From contig NZ_CP070969.1 in assembly GCF_017086365.1 (NCBI RefSeq), forward strand, positions 1,488,001 through 1,552,000: DNA of 64,000 bases, read 5' to 3'. Of the stretch, positions 28,869 to 38,006 are shown piece after piece. Below the pieces are notes generated by a model, which worked only from the letters and a program-made list of their open reading frames with translations, was not told the DNA's origin and did not search any database. The stretch is from Paenibacillus tianjinensis (GTDB lineage Bacteria; Bacillota; Bacilli; Paenibacillales; Paenibacillaceae). Both the position numbers and the translations under genes were made by a program. The stretch's first letter is position 1. Every line of letters starts with the position of its first letter.

Positions 28869-29263
28869 ATGAGTACCGTTAATCAAAGTCCGGCTGTTCT
28901 ACATGTATTTCCGCTTCGCTGGTGGGCACTTAACTGTCGCTGGAATAGGCAGCGCTGCTGGCGTCCTGTTAGGCGGGGTATTAACTTCATCGTTTGGCTG
29001 GCCTGCAGTATTTTACGTAAACGTGCCTATCGGGCTTATCGTCATAGCCACTATTCCATTTCTGGTTTCCAAAGATACTGCGGGGGGAACGCGCAAGCTT
29101 GGATATGCCGGGTGCCATTACGGTTACAGCAGGAATCGTAACCCTTGTTGCAGCGCTCTCCCAGATCGAGCAAGGCGGTTGGACATCACCTGTAACCTTA
29201 GGATTGGCAGGTTTTTCATTGGTATCTCTTATTGCATTCATCATTATAGAAAAAGGTGTTTAG
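28869..29263 (+). pseudogene. Decayed DHA2-type MFS drug transporter
   Basis: An intact ribosome site (AAAGGAGAG) precedes ATG 28869, but the frame soon departs from any MFS sequence. From about 28920 another frame reads GIGSAAGVLLGGVLTSSFGW and NVPIGLIVIATIPFLVSKDT, typical of helices 5-6 of EmrB/DHA2 transporters. Near 29098 a further frameshift is needed to continue with MPGAITVTAGIVTLVAAL and LSQIEQGGW up to the stop at 29261. Most of the 450-500 residues of the family are missing. The gene has at least two frameshifts and large deletions, so it is not functional. It probably belonged to the operon of the preceding gene. Confidence 0.75.
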
Positions 29264-29297
29264 CCTTGAAGAAGGTACCGCCCTGCCAGCGAAATTA

Positions 29298-29306
29298 TGA
29301 TATAAT
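29298..29306 (+). promoter_or_regulatory. Extended -10 promoter of YczE-like gene
   Basis: TGATATAAT at 29298-29306 is an extended -10 element; no good -35 box is seen 17 bp upstream. It lies 54 bp before the start codon. Confidence 0.45.
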
Positions 29307-29359
29307 GACCTCGTTGTTTGTGAAAAGCAGAACTATACTATGAACATAGGACGGGCCAT

Positions 29360-30004
29360 ATGAAGAGGTATTTGATTAAGGTAGATATAACACGTTTGAT
29401 CATTATGATTATCGGCAATGTATTTCTGGGCATGGGAATCAGTATCTTTAAGCTGTCTGGCCTGGGGAATGATCCCTTCAGCGGCATGGTGATGGCGCTT
29501 GCAGACTCCAGCGGTATCGTATATGCCAATTTTCTAATTTTACTGAATCTGGTACTGTTTGTAATACAAGGTATCTGGGGACGAAAGCTAATTGGAGCCG
29601 GAACCTTCGTAAATGCAATTTTTCTGGGTTACATAGCCACTTTCTTTTATAATATCTGGATAGATCTGCTAGGCGAACCTCAGATGTTCTGGCAGCAGGT
29701 GGTCACAGTGGCGATTGGCGTGGTGGTCTGCAGCTTTGGGATATCCTTGTATCAGACCTCACAGGTGGGAGTAGCTCCCTATGACAGCCTGTCCCTCATT
29801 ATGAATAAAAGATTCCCGAAAATCTCATATTTTTGGCATCGCATGTTTACAGATGCTCTATGTGCTTTGGTTTGCTTCCTGGCAGGAGGCATCATCGGTC
29901 TGGGAACGCTGGCGACTGTATTCGGTCTGGGACCCATTATTCAATTCTTTGATGTGAATTTTACGAAGAAGCTTCTGGCAAAGAGGGGTCCAACAGCAGG
30001 TTAA
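29360..30004 (+). CDS. YczE/YyaS/YitT-family integral membrane protein
   Basis: A 214-residue protein with about five membrane helices. It begins with RLIIMIIGNVFLGMGISIF and contains LSGLGNDPFSGM and SQVGVAPYDSLSLIM, two copies of the family's G-x-x-P-[FY]-[DS] pattern. Members such as B. subtilis YczE are needed for some secondary metabolite pathways, but the biochemical role of the family is unknown. It has its own promoter and seems to be a single gene. Confidence 0.85.
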   Translation: MKRYLIKVDITRLIIMIIGNVFLGMGISIFKLSGLGNDPFSGMVMALADSSGIVYANFLILLNLVLFVIQGIWGRKLIGAGTFVNAIFLGYIATFFYNIWIDLLGEPQMFWQQVVTVAIGVVVCSFGISLYQTSQVGVAPYDSLSLIMNKRFPKISYFWHRMFTDALCALVCFLAGGIIGLGTLATVFGLGPIIQFFDVNFTKKLLAKRGPTAG

Positions 30005-30112
30005 TGATTCAACTTCGATGATTTTCCTGCGGACTGAATTATATATAGTACCTTATTATATGTTATAATGAACTTCTTACTGTATCTTAAGAAGAATAGA
30101 GGTCGCTAGAGG

Positions 30113-30412
30113 ATGAAATGTAAAATCAATCGCAATGCAGCTAAAGTTTTGAAGGATATGCTGAGCAGTCAGGAAGCGGAAGGGAAAAAGATTCGTGTAG
30201 TCATTACACAGAATCACGGGGATCACGGCCACTATGATGTAACCCTAGATACGCCCACCGAGCATGATGAAGTTGTCGCTACAGACAAGGGGATCGAGGT
30301 ATTGCTGGATACGCGTGAGCCGCTTCTGGATGGCGTTTGGATACAATATTTTTATGTGCCGCAAGAGGGCTTCTTCATCACGAATCCATCAACCGGTTTT
30401 CTTGAAAAATAA
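30113..30412 (+). CDS. HesB-like (Fe-S biosynthesis domain) protein without the usual cysteines
   Basis: A 99-residue protein of the HesB/YadR/YfhF fold: the start NRNAAKVLKDMLSSQ, the central HGDHGHYDVTLD and the end GFFITNPSTGFLEK match small Firmicutes members. A-type Fe-S carriers use three Cys; here the only Cys is residue 3, outside the fold core. It is therefore unlikely to carry a cluster in the classic way. A TATAAT box at 30064-30069 may be its promoter. A hairpin and a long stem follow the stop. Confidence 0.75.
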   Translation: MKCKINRNAAKVLKDMLSSQEAEGKKIRVVITQNHGDHGHYDVTLDTPTEHDEVVATDKGIEVLLDTREPLLDGVWIQYFYVPQEGFFITNPSTGFLEK

Positions 30413-30468
30413 GCAGCGGCTGCACGCTTCTTAAGCAAAGCGCCGCTTTTGATCTCTTTGATTAGCCA

Positions 30469-30522
30469 TTAAAGCAGCAAAGACTTAGGGTGAGAACTCA
30501 AGGTCTTTGCTGCTTTAATAAT
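30469..30522. terminator. Bidirectional terminator between convergent genes
   Basis: TTAAAGCAGCAAAGAC and its exact complement form a 16-bp stem around an 18-nt loop. A smaller GC stem (AGCGGC/GCCGCT) lies just before it at about 30416-30447, followed by TTTT. Confidence 0.7.
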
Positions 30523-30547
30523 TTCCGGGCCTTTTACAATAATATCC

Positions 30548-31978
30548 TTAATGAGCTGCCGTAACCTTGATATCATCGAACTTCGACGGCTTTGGCTGCT
30601 TCAGGGCCAGAAAGGCTACCAGAATACCGAGCAGCGTGGTCACAGCGGAGATCAGGAACGCGGTATGGATCGCGGAGTTGAGATCTGCCGGCTGCAGGTG
30701 TTCGAGAGTAGAACCCGTTCCCAGGCTTGCCGAAATAATTGCCATAATCACCGCCAAGCCGATAGCTCCGCCGATTTGCTGACCGGTCGAGATCAGCGCG
30801 GAGGCGACGCCCTGCTCTTTCGGCTCAATTCCAGCGCTGCCCGCAATGAACATTGTCGTGAAGACGAGAGCCTGACCGATGCCGATGATCACCGTACCGG
30901 GAATGATACTCCAAGCTGATCCGCTCGCAGATAATCCCGTCAGCATCAGGAACCCGGCGGCTCCGAGCCCCATGCCTGACGCGATCGTACCTGCCACGCC
31001 GACCTTTGCGAGCATTTTGTTGATGAGTTTGGCGCCGGCGAAGGCACTAAGCGTCAGCGGCAGGAAGCTAAAGCCCGATTGAATAGCCGAATAGTGCAGT
31101 ACGTCTTGCGTATACAGCGTCAGGAAGTAATACAGCGAGCCGAATGAAGCTGAGAACAAAAATGCTGTCAGTGCAGCACCCGTAAGATTGCGGCCTCGGA
31201 ACAAGCGGAAGGATATCAGCGGCTCCTTTGTTCTTATCTCAATGGCTATGAAAGCAAGCAGCAGCAGCATGCCGGTCAACGCGAAAGGAAGTGCCGATGC
31301 GCTGACCCAGCCTTCGACCGGTGCTTGAATCAGATAATAGACAACGGATAGCAGACCTGCAGTTACCGATATTGTTCCAGCCGCATCATAATGCTTGGCG
31401 CCTGACGGTACCTTGCTTTCAGTCAGTACAAACGGCGCGAGAATAACGGCTGTAAGTGCAATCGGCACATTCACCAGAAAGGTCGCTTCCCATCCGACGT
31501 AGCTCGTTAGAGCCCCTCCAAGCAGCAGGCCAAGTGACATGCCAACCCCGCCCATTGACGCCCAGATGCCCATCGCACGGTTACGTTCCGGCCCCTCGTT
31601 GAAGTTCGACATAATAAGCGATAAGGTGGCCGGCGACAGCAGCGCCCCGCCTAGTCCTTGCAGTCCTCTAGCCGCTATTAACATAAGCTGGGATTCCGCT
31701 AATCCGCCCAAGAGCGAGCCGAGTCCGAAGAGTGCCATCGCGATTATGAACATGCGTCTTCTCCCCATCAAATCAGATAAACGCCCTCCGATGAGCAGGA
31801 AACCCCCAAAAGCAAGGGAATAAGCACTGACCACCCACTGGAGATGATTCGCTGAAAATCCGAGTTCACTTCCCAAAGACGGCATTGCCACGAAAATAAT
31901 TGTATAATCCAGTGCCATGACCAGCTGCGAGACCGCCAATATAAACAGCGCCAACCCTTTGTATTTTGTTCCGTTCAT
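30548..31978 (-). CDS. DHA2-family MFS drug efflux transporter
   Basis: The start at 31978 has AAGGGGAATC upstream; the frame extends further 5' without a ribosome site. The 476-residue protein has about 14 membrane helices. Motifs of the family include ALDYTIIFVAMPSLG in helix 1, GGRLSDLMGRRRMF between helices 2 and 3, and RGLQGLGGALLSPATLSLI. These proton antiporters export drugs, dyes or toxic metabolites. A near-perfect copy of the TetR operator lies 47 bp upstream, and the TetR gene is the next one upstream, so it is probably induced by its substrate. Confidence 0.93.
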   Translation of the reverse strand: MNGTKYKGLALFILAVSQLVMALDYTIIFVAMPSLGSELGFSANHLQWVVSAYSLAFGGFLLIGGRLSDLMGRRRMFIIAMALFGLGSLLGGLAESQLMLIAARGLQGLGGALLSPATLSLIMSNFNEGPERNRAMGIWASMGGVGMSLGLLLGGALTSYVGWEATFLVNVPIALTAVILAPFVLTESKVPSGAKHYDAAGTISVTAGLLSVVYYLIQAPVEGWVSASALPFALTGMLLLLAFIAIEIRTKEPLISFRLFRGRNLTGAALTAFLFSASFGSLYYFLTLYTQDVLHYSAIQSGFSFLPLTLSAFAGAKLINKMLAKVGVAGTIASGMGLGAAGFLMLTGLSASGSAWSIIPGTVIIGIGQALVFTTMFIAGSAGIEPKEQGVASALISTGQQIGGAIGLAVIMAIISASLGTGSTLEHLQPADLNSAIHTAFLISAVTTLLGILVAFLALKQPKPSKFDDIKVTAAH

Positions 31979-32024
31979 GTTCGATTCCCCTTCGCGCGCA
32001 GACCAAAGTGCCTGCAATAATTTT

Positions 32025-32047
32025 TATTTGACCATTCGGTCTGAAAT
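32025..32047. promoter_or_regulatory. TetR operator O2 (MFS promoter)
   Basis: An inverted repeat GACC-N4-GGTC sits in a context TTTGACCATTCGGTCTGAAA, which matches the element at 33260-33281 at all but two central bases. It lies in the short gap between the TetR and MFS genes. Confidence 0.75.
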
Positions 32048-32079
32048 GGGTAAAAAGGAATGAAGCCCCTTACGACGCT

Positions 32080-32667
32080 TCATTCTTGGTCTAGCACAGA
32101 TAACGTAACCTTGGTAATTTGCTCGATGACGAGCGGATCATCCGTCAATTTGGCCGCTTGCGTCAGCCCGTATCTAGCATGGTACAAGTAACGGGCCAGC
32201 GCCTGCAGATCCCGGTTGGCGCTAAACTCGCCCTGCTGCACTCCCCGGACCAAAGCATCGTAAAGTGCCTGCTCCAGCCGTTTTTTATCCTCATTGAACA
32301 GCATGGCGATTTCGGGGTCATGCGGAACCTGGTCAATTGCGCTATAGAGAATGAAGCATTCCTTGCGGCGCAGCTCGTCTCTGAGCGTCTCACCAATAAC
32401 CTCGAATATATCCGTAATTGCTTTCTTTACAGACACCGTCTCCGCCAAATAGGCGACAGCCGCAGAGGATTTTTCATTCACGTAATGGCTGACCGCTCTT
32501 AGGAAAAGGTCCCGTTTCGTGCCATACGTATCATAAAGACTTTGACGGGCAATGCCGAGGCCGTCGAGTAGAAGCTGCATGGAGGTTCCTTCATAACCAT
32601 AATGCCCGAACACCTCCATCGCTTTATGCAGCACGAGATTCGTATCGAATTCTTTGTTTCTTGCCAA
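32080..32667 (-). CDS. TetR/AcrR-family transcriptional repressor
   Basis: A TTG start at 32667 has GAAAGGGG about 10 bp upstream. The 195-residue protein has an N-terminal helix-turn-helix (about 8-55) with GYEGTSMQLLLDGLGIARQSLYDTYGTKRDLF, typical of the family when read in parts, and an all-helical ligand domain. It lies between an efflux gene and a SnoaL-like gene, both preceded by the same GACC-N4-GGTC operator. It probably represses both and may be expressed with the SnoaL-like gene. The inducing ligand is unknown. Confidence 0.92.
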   Translation of the reverse strand: MARNKEFDTNLVLHKAMEVFGHYGYEGTSMQLLLDGLGIARQSLYDTYGTKRDLFLRAVSHYVNEKSSAAVAYLAETVSVKKAITDIFEVIGETLRDELRRKECFILYSAIDQVPHDPEIAMLFNEDKKRLEQALYDALVRGVQQGEFSANRDLQALARYLYHARYGLTQAAKLTDDPLVIEQITKVTLSVLDQE

Positions 32668-32773
32668 ATGGATAAACCCCTTTCTCCTCTACCATGCTAA
32701 CGATATTAGAATATTCAGTCAAGATGAGGAAGTAAAGGGCAGTAGGAGAGAAGGTCTGACACACTACCGCGAT

Positions 32774-33232
32774 TTATTCCGAGAAGCGCACAGCATCATT
32801 AACACTGCCAACCGACTCAATCGCCACTAGCGGATTCCAGAAGTCACGATAACGTGTGATTAGGCCGTTTTTGGTCTCCACGACACTGATGTATGTCTGG
32901 TTGTAAGGATTGCCTGTTTCCCGATGCTTTCCGGTAGACTTGAACTCTGCAATAACAAGCTCTGGATCAAGTGTCAGATGGAAGACAAGATCAGTGAACT
33001 GAACCTCAAAATGTTTCGGGAAGTTCTGCATGTAGTCATACAGCTCGGCCTTGCCTTGCTTTTGATCCGGGAACCCTGCGGGTCCGTAGGGGAACTCAAG
33101 CAGGCCGTTCTCTTCCCACAGGTCAACCCATGCCTTAATGTCGCCGCCGGACAGATGCTTTAGATGATTGCGGAAGGCCTCTTGTGCTCGTTCACGTACT
33201 GCTTCTTGCGTTACGGTTTGGTTTGTCATCAT
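32774..33232 (-). CDS. SnoaL/NTF2-fold protein
   Basis: The start at 33232 (ATGATG) follows GGAGG by 5 bp. The 152-residue protein has the NTF2-like pattern: an N-terminal helix pair, HLSGGDIKAWVDLWEENGLLEFPYG, and a curved sheet with GLITRYRDFWNPLVAIE near the end. Such proteins include ketosteroid isomerase-like enzymes and polyketide cyclases; many have no known substrate. Here it probably acts on or binds the compound that induces the TetR system. Confidence 0.82.
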   Translation of the reverse strand: MMTNQTVTQEAVRERAQEAFRNHLKHLSGGDIKAWVDLWEENGLLEFPYGPAGFPDQKQGKAELYDYMQNFPKHFEVQFTDLVFHLTLDPELVIAEFKSTGKHRETGNPYNQTYISVVETKNGLITRYRDFWNPLVAIESVGSVNDAVRFSE

Positions 33233-33558
33233 TGTTTCCTCCAATTTGAATAATAGTTTATTTGACCAAACGGTCTGAAATAATCAAAAAAATAATCGTT
33301 CCTTTTGACCACTCAGCACCTCCTGTTCTTGATGAATTCATCATACCAATTCCGGATCGATCAGTCAACAATTATTTTTCAAAATTTATCACCTTTGAAT
33401 CAAAGAAGTTTGATTAATGGAAGTCTTAGGGGTGACAAGCGTTTAAGACCGGTACAGGAATTTATTGTTGCCTAAGCTTGCCAATTAGCCGGATTTGGGA
33501 GTACATTGCTATTAATGCTTAATAACTACAGAGGTCGAATAGGAAGGTAGGTTTAAAG
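33233..33558. other. 326-bp divergent intergenic region
   Basis: The region lies between the leftward SnoaL-like gene and the rightward CE2-like esterase. It holds the TetR operator O1 at 33260-33281 and a perfect 7-bp inverted repeat AATCAAA-GAAG-TTTGATT at 33398-33415. No gene is seen. No strong promoter was recognised for the esterase. Confidence 0.5.
33260..33281. promoter_or_regulatory. TetR operator O1 (SnoaL-like gene promoter)
   Basis: GACC-AAAC-GGTC within TTTGACCAAACGGTCTGAAA, 28 bp before the SnoaL-like start codon on the minus strand. It differs from O2 only in two central bases. Confidence 0.75.
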
Positions 33559-34638
33559 ATGCCGGAAACAACCAGGGTGTTTAAAGCAACAGAGGATCAT
33601 GTCAAAATCATCGGGCGGACCCACTATTATAAGGATGTACTGTGGCTGGCGCTTTCAGGCGGCGGAGTGGAATTTTCATTCTATGGAAAGAAAGCGGAGA
33701 TTACCTTAAAAGGTGATGCTATTGCCTTAACCGGGAATAACCTGGCCCGTATTGGCATTAGTGTAAACGGAAAACGGGTCATTGACGATCAAATGGATCA
33801 GCCTTTGAAATCGTATACGGTATTCGAAAGCGATACGGAGCAGGAAATCACGGTAACGGTTATTAAATTATCAGAGGCGGCGATGTCAACGGTTGGGATT
33901 CAAGAAATCGCGGTTGATGCAGCAGATGGGATTAAGCCAACCCCGCCCAAATTACATACGGTTGAATTCATCGGCGATTCGATTACGTGCGGCTATGGCG
34001 TTGATGATGAGCATGAGCTGCATTCTTTTTCCACAGCCACAGAAGATGTCACCAAAACCTATGCGTTTTTGGCAGCCCAGCAGCTTCAGGCCGACTACAG
34101 CATGGTTTCGTACAGCGGATACGGCATTATTACAGGCTACACGGAAAATGATCAAAAGCTAACCACCCATCTACTTCCGGATTACTATGAAAAAGTAGGC
34201 AAGTCTGAGGGGAGATTTGATGATACGCTGCTGCCCCAGGAACTTCCTTGGGATTTCAACAAGTTCATACCTGACCTGATCGTCATTAACCTCGGAACAA
34301 ACGATGATTCCTACACGAAAGAGGATACCGGTAAACAAGCGGAATATGCTAAGGCGTATGTTGAATTTCTTAAAATGGTCAGAAGTAACAATCCGAAGAC
34401 CCCCATTCTGTGTACGCTGGGAATTATGGGAGATCGATTGTATCCTTATGTTGAACAAGCTGTTAAGGACTATACCCGGGAAACTGGTGACAGCAATATT
34501 TCCGCAATGAAGTTTGACGTGCAGCTGGAAGCTGACGGCTATGCCGCCGATTTCCACCCGTCCCAGGCCACACACCGGAAAGCCGCCAAGCAACTGACTG
34601 ATCAGATTAGAGCGCTTTTGAGAATCAATGTATTTTAA
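33559..34638 (+). CDS. CE2-like acetyl-xylan esterase (SGNH hydrolase)
   Basis: A 359-residue two-domain protein. The N-terminal jelly roll (about 1-125) contains WLALSGGGVEFSF. The C-terminal SGNH hydrolase has the nucleophile Ser141 in FIGDSITCGYG, the NLGTNDDS block and the catalytic His near the end in DFHPSQATH. This matches CE2 acetyl esterases, which deacetylate xylo-oligosaccharides or glucomannan. No signal peptide is present. A ribosome site (GGAAGG) precedes the ATG. It fits the deacylation theme of the island although it stands alone here. Confidence 0.88.
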   Translation: MPETTRVFKATEDHVKIIGRTHYYKDVLWLALSGGGVEFSFYGKKAEITLKGDAIALTGNNLARIGISVNGKRVIDDQMDQPLKSYTVFESDTEQEITVTVIKLSEAAMSTVGIQEIAVDAADGIKPTPPKLHTVEFIGDSITCGYGVDDEHELHSFSTATEDVTKTYAFLAAQQLQADYSMVSYSGYGIITGYTENDQKLTTHLLPDYYEKVGKSEGRFDDTLLPQELPWDFNKFIPDLIVINLGTNDDSYTKEDTGKQAEYAKAYVEFLKMVRSNNPKTPILCTLGIMGDRLYPYVEQAVKDYTRETGDSNISAMKFDVQLEADGYAADFHPSQATHRKAAKQLTDQIRALLRINVF

Positions 34639-34810
34639 TATCGCCGGTATCACTAAGTAGTTGAGATAAGGCACGAGGGCTGGAGATTTTCAAGCTCAGC
34701 GGCTGTGAATAATAGTTTCTTCTTGACATTTTTCCTATTTTATATCACAGATTTGTTTCGTGCAAAATGCTACCATTGATGGGAAGTACACTGGTCGCGG
34801 GAGCGGTTAT

Positions 34811-36225
34811 ATGAGCGGTTTCTCTGTTCACCACATGATGCATTACTCGCTGTATTCTTTTGCTGAGCACAGTCCGGATCCGATTTACATTCTGGGCACC
34901 GATAAAAAAGTGATGTACGCCAATTCGGTGTTTGTTGATCTATTCGGCTGGACCACGGAAGAGCTGAACGAAAATGATTTTCCGCATGTTCCTCCGGAAT
35001 TAAGGGAAGAACTTACGCAAATGTTTGTTTTTATTGATCAGGGGCAGCGTCTGTTTGCCCTCGATACCTTCCGAATGAAACGAAATGGAGAGCTGATCAG
35101 CGTCAAAATAACCATTTCTCCTGTTAAAGATCCGGAAGGATGTACTATGGCTTACATAGGTGTTCTGAGAGATGTAACGGAGATGAAATTCTCAGAGCTG
35201 AAATACTATAAATTATTTAATGAAGCGAACGATCCCATCTTCATTTATGAGCAGGATAAGGAAGGTAAGCCATCAAAATTTCTGGACGTGAACGAAGCGG
35301 CATGCCGGATGCTGGGTTATACGCGTCAGGAAATGCTGGACAAAACTCCGTATTCAATATCAGCGGGATCGCTGGTGGACGAGATCGACAATATATTCGA
35401 GAATATACTTAGAGGAGATGGGATATTCGTCGAATGGATTCAGGTTGCGAAGGACGGGAAACAAATTCCGGTGGAGATCAGCGCGAAGCCATTTAAGCTA
35501 AATGGCCGGACACTGGTGATTTCCATTGCCCGAGACATGACTGAACGAAAGAAAACGGAAGAGTATCTCCGGTACAGCGAAAATATTTCCATGATTGGTG
35601 AGCTATCGCAGGCATCGCCCATGAAATCCGCAATCCGCTTACCAGCATCAAGGGGTTCGTCCAGCTGCTGTTTGCCCAGTCTAAGATGGGCAGGGAGTTC
35701 CATGAGATTATTTTGTCGGAGGTGGATCGAATCAATTCAATTATCGGCGAGCTGCTGCTGCTGGGCAAGGAAATCCCATCTGATCAGGCAGACTGCAATT
35801 TGGTCCAGCTGGTAAGACAAGTAGTCGTATTGTTGAATGCCCAGGCACATATGACCGACAATGAAATTGTCATGCGTACGGAACTCGACCATCTGCCGCT
35901 TAGGTGTGCGAATAACAAGCTGAAGCAGGTTTTCATTAATATTCTTAAAAATGCGATTGAAGCCAGTCCGCGGGGTGCGGAAATCACCGTAGAGCTGTAC
36001 CGTGAGGAGGATACTGGAGTTATTCGAATCGCCGATACAGGGCCGGGCATACCGAACGAGATTCTGAACCGGATTGGCCTTCCTTTCTTCACGACCAAAT
36101 CAGAGGGCAACGGGCTTGGGGTAATGATCAGCAGGAAAATTATCCACAATCACAAGGGTACCCTTCTATTCAAGGCGAACACACCGACGGGAACGATTGT
36201 AGAGATTACGTTGCCAGTGCTTTAA
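34811..36225 (+). pseudogene. PAS-domain sensor histidine kinase interrupted by a frameshift
   Basis: From the ATG at 34811 (GGGAG 7 bp upstream) the first frame encodes two PAS domains: SFAEHSPDPIYILGTDKK and a second near NEAANDP-type YKLFNEANDPIFIYEQD. It then enters the kinase domain at YSENISMIGEL. Around 35606 one base is missing: the next frame carries on as AGIAHEIRNPLTSIKGFVQ, with the phosphoacceptor His, and then ATPase motifs NILKNAIEASPRG, DTGPGIPN and GNGLGVMIS to the stop at 36225. The intact protein would have about 470 residues. The break separates the sensor from the catalytic core. A sequencing error is possible. Confidence 0.85.
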
Positions 36226-36280
36226 GTAATCATATACATATTTAGTGAGTAATAGAATTGGGATAAGCGGCGATATTCAT

Positions 36281-36335
36281 ACACAGGCGGTACGAAGCAG
36301 GAGAATCCTGTGCTTCGTACCGCCTGTGTCTTTTT
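36281..36335. terminator. Rho-independent terminator
   Basis: ACACAGGCGGTACGAAGCA and its exact complement form a 19-bp stem around an 11-nt loop, followed by CTTTTTC. It separates the broken kinase from the convergent GH43 gene. Confidence 0.85.
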
Positions 36336-36345
36336 CAATGATATC

Positions 36346-37836
36346 TTATAGATACTCGCACTTGAAATTTGTGAACTCGGCGGTTGCGTCTTCCCCATAG
36401 GCATATAAGCCGATGAGCACGCCTGTAAATCCGCCTGCGACTTCAGAGGAAAGGTACCGGGTTTGTGCCGTACCTAAGAGGGTCTCTCTGCCGCTTTCGT
36501 GAATAAGGAAGCTATAGCGCTCAGGAGTTGCCCGGATTATCAGAGTAGCATGGTTATCGCCTCCGAGACTTGCTTCCGCTTCAACAGATTTAATATCACC
36601 AATATTCAGCCGCTCGATAGCTTCATAACCGGTTGCAGTTTTACGTACAGCCAAATCGTAATGATGATTCTCATCCATATAGAGCGTGATGCCGGCTTCA
36701 CCGTCGGTAAGGCTGACTTCGCATGAAATGTCGGCGTTAAAATCTCTTTGGCGAAGGCCGATAAAGGTCGGTGTTTCCGGAATATCCAGTGACACTGCGG
36801 TTCCCTTTAATGTCACCTTATGCGGTTCCAGCAGATAATTGCCGGTCACAGGATGACGAAGATAACACCAGTCCAGCTTCCAATCGGTGTTCTCGAAAGT
36901 GAAAGACGTTTTTTCCTGCTGAATAACCTGGCTGGAGATCCGGTCGGTCTCAAAGCTCGTAAGTGTAGTGCCGTTATGTCCCGCTGTGAACCAGCCGTCC
37001 CCACCAAATGTAACCGGTGTAAGGAACACTTCGCGTCCAAGATGATGGTAGGTAAGCCAGCGGCCGGTTTGCCGGAAGCCCAAATGCAGCATCCACCAGT
37101 TTCCATCATTATCTTGAATTAAATCGCCATGGCCAACCCCCTGAAGCTCATAACCGCCCAAATTGCGGTTGGTCAGTACGGGATTGCCCGGATAGGCTTC
37201 GAACGGGCCGGAGACTGACTCTCCGCGCGCATAAATAACCATATGGCCGTATTCCGTTCCGCCTTCAGCCGCCATCAGGTAATACAGGCCATCAATTTTA
37301 TACATATGAGGGCTTTCCAGATATCGTCCGCCGGCCCCTTGCCAAATGGAACGGCTTGGCGACAGCTTGGCGCCGGTTTCAATGTCAATTTCACACTGGA
37401 CAATACCGCCGATACCGTTATCATCTGTCCCGTTGCTCATAAAAAAGGCCTTTCCGTCTTCAAAATACAAATCGGGATCGATTCCGCCCTGATCCACAAA
37501 GATTGCTTCAGACCATTCACCGTAAATATCGTCGGTCCATACATAAAAATTTTGATGCCCGGTTTCGTTGGTTGTGGTCATGTAGAATCTTCCGTTGTTG
37601 TGCCGGATCGTTGGGGCGAATACACCACCTGAACTGCTTACATTGCCGAGCTGAATCTGACTCTCCCTGGTCAGACAATGACCAATTTGCTTCCAGTTAA
37701 TCAGGTCTTTACTCTCGAAAACCGGAACGCCGGGAAAGTACTGAAAAGAACTGCAAACCAGATAATAGCGTTCTCCAACCTTGCATACACTGGGGTCAGG
37801 ATAAAATCCTTTGATGACCGGGTTGTTGTATTTCAT
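36346..37836 (-). CDS. GH43 beta-xylosidase-type enzyme
   Basis: The ATG has AGGAAGAGG upstream. The 496-residue protein begins KYNNPVIKGFYPDPSVCKVG with catalytic base Asp14. The second Asp is in GGIDPDLYFEDGKAFF and the acid Glu in YLESPHMYKIDGLYYLM. A concanavalin-like domain forms the last 190 or so residues. No signal peptide is seen. It is divergent from an ArsR-type regulator gene, 170 bp away, which is the best candidate for its control. It is the fifth GH43 gene in this window and lies apart from the main cluster. Confidence 0.94.
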   Translation of the reverse strand: MKYNNPVIKGFYPDPSVCKVGERYYLVCSSFQYFPGVPVFESKDLINWKQIGHCLTRESQIQLGNVSSSGGVFAPTIRHNNGRFYMTTTNETGHQNFYVWTDDIYGEWSEAIFVDQGGIDPDLYFEDGKAFFMSNGTDDNGIGGIVQCEIDIETGAKLSPSRSIWQGAGGRYLESPHMYKIDGLYYLMAAEGGTEYGHMVIYARGESVSGPFEAYPGNPVLTNRNLGGYELQGVGHGDLIQDNDGNWWMLHLGFRQTGRWLTYHHLGREVFLTPVTFGGDGWFTAGHNGTTLTSFETDRISSQVIQQEKTSFTFENTDWKLDWCYLRHPVTGNYLLEPHKVTLKGTAVSLDIPETPTFIGLRQRDFNADISCEVSLTDGEAGITLYMDENHHYDLAVRKTATGYEAIERLNIGDIKSVEAEASLGGDNHATLIIRATPERYSFLIHESGRETLLGTAQTRYLSSEVAGGFTGVLIGLYAYGEDATAEFTNFKCEYL

Positions 37837-37909
37837 CTATCCACCTCTTCCTAAATTCACACCTATATAAATCTAAAGGGATCAACAGCTAAAGAAATTA
37901 AACACCATT

Positions 37910-37935
37910 GTCTAAATTCTTGCAATGGATTAGAC
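37910..37935. promoter_or_regulatory. Inverted repeat, candidate operator of the ArsR-type regulator
   Basis: GTCTAA and TTAGAC are perfect inverted half-sites separated by 14 bp, midway between the divergent GH43 and regulator genes. A TATAAT box at 37984-37989 lies just before the regulator start. Confidence 0.4.
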
Positions 37936-38006
37936 TTGAAGCTTCAGCTTGATTCTTTTAAATTCATATATATGTGATTTCAATATAATGTAGCCGGGGG
38001 ATTCTG

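Noticed and set aside
34723..34746. Perfect TTGACA before the broken kinase
   Set aside because: No -10 box lies at 16-18 bp; TATATC follows at only 12 bp, so a working promoter is not supported.
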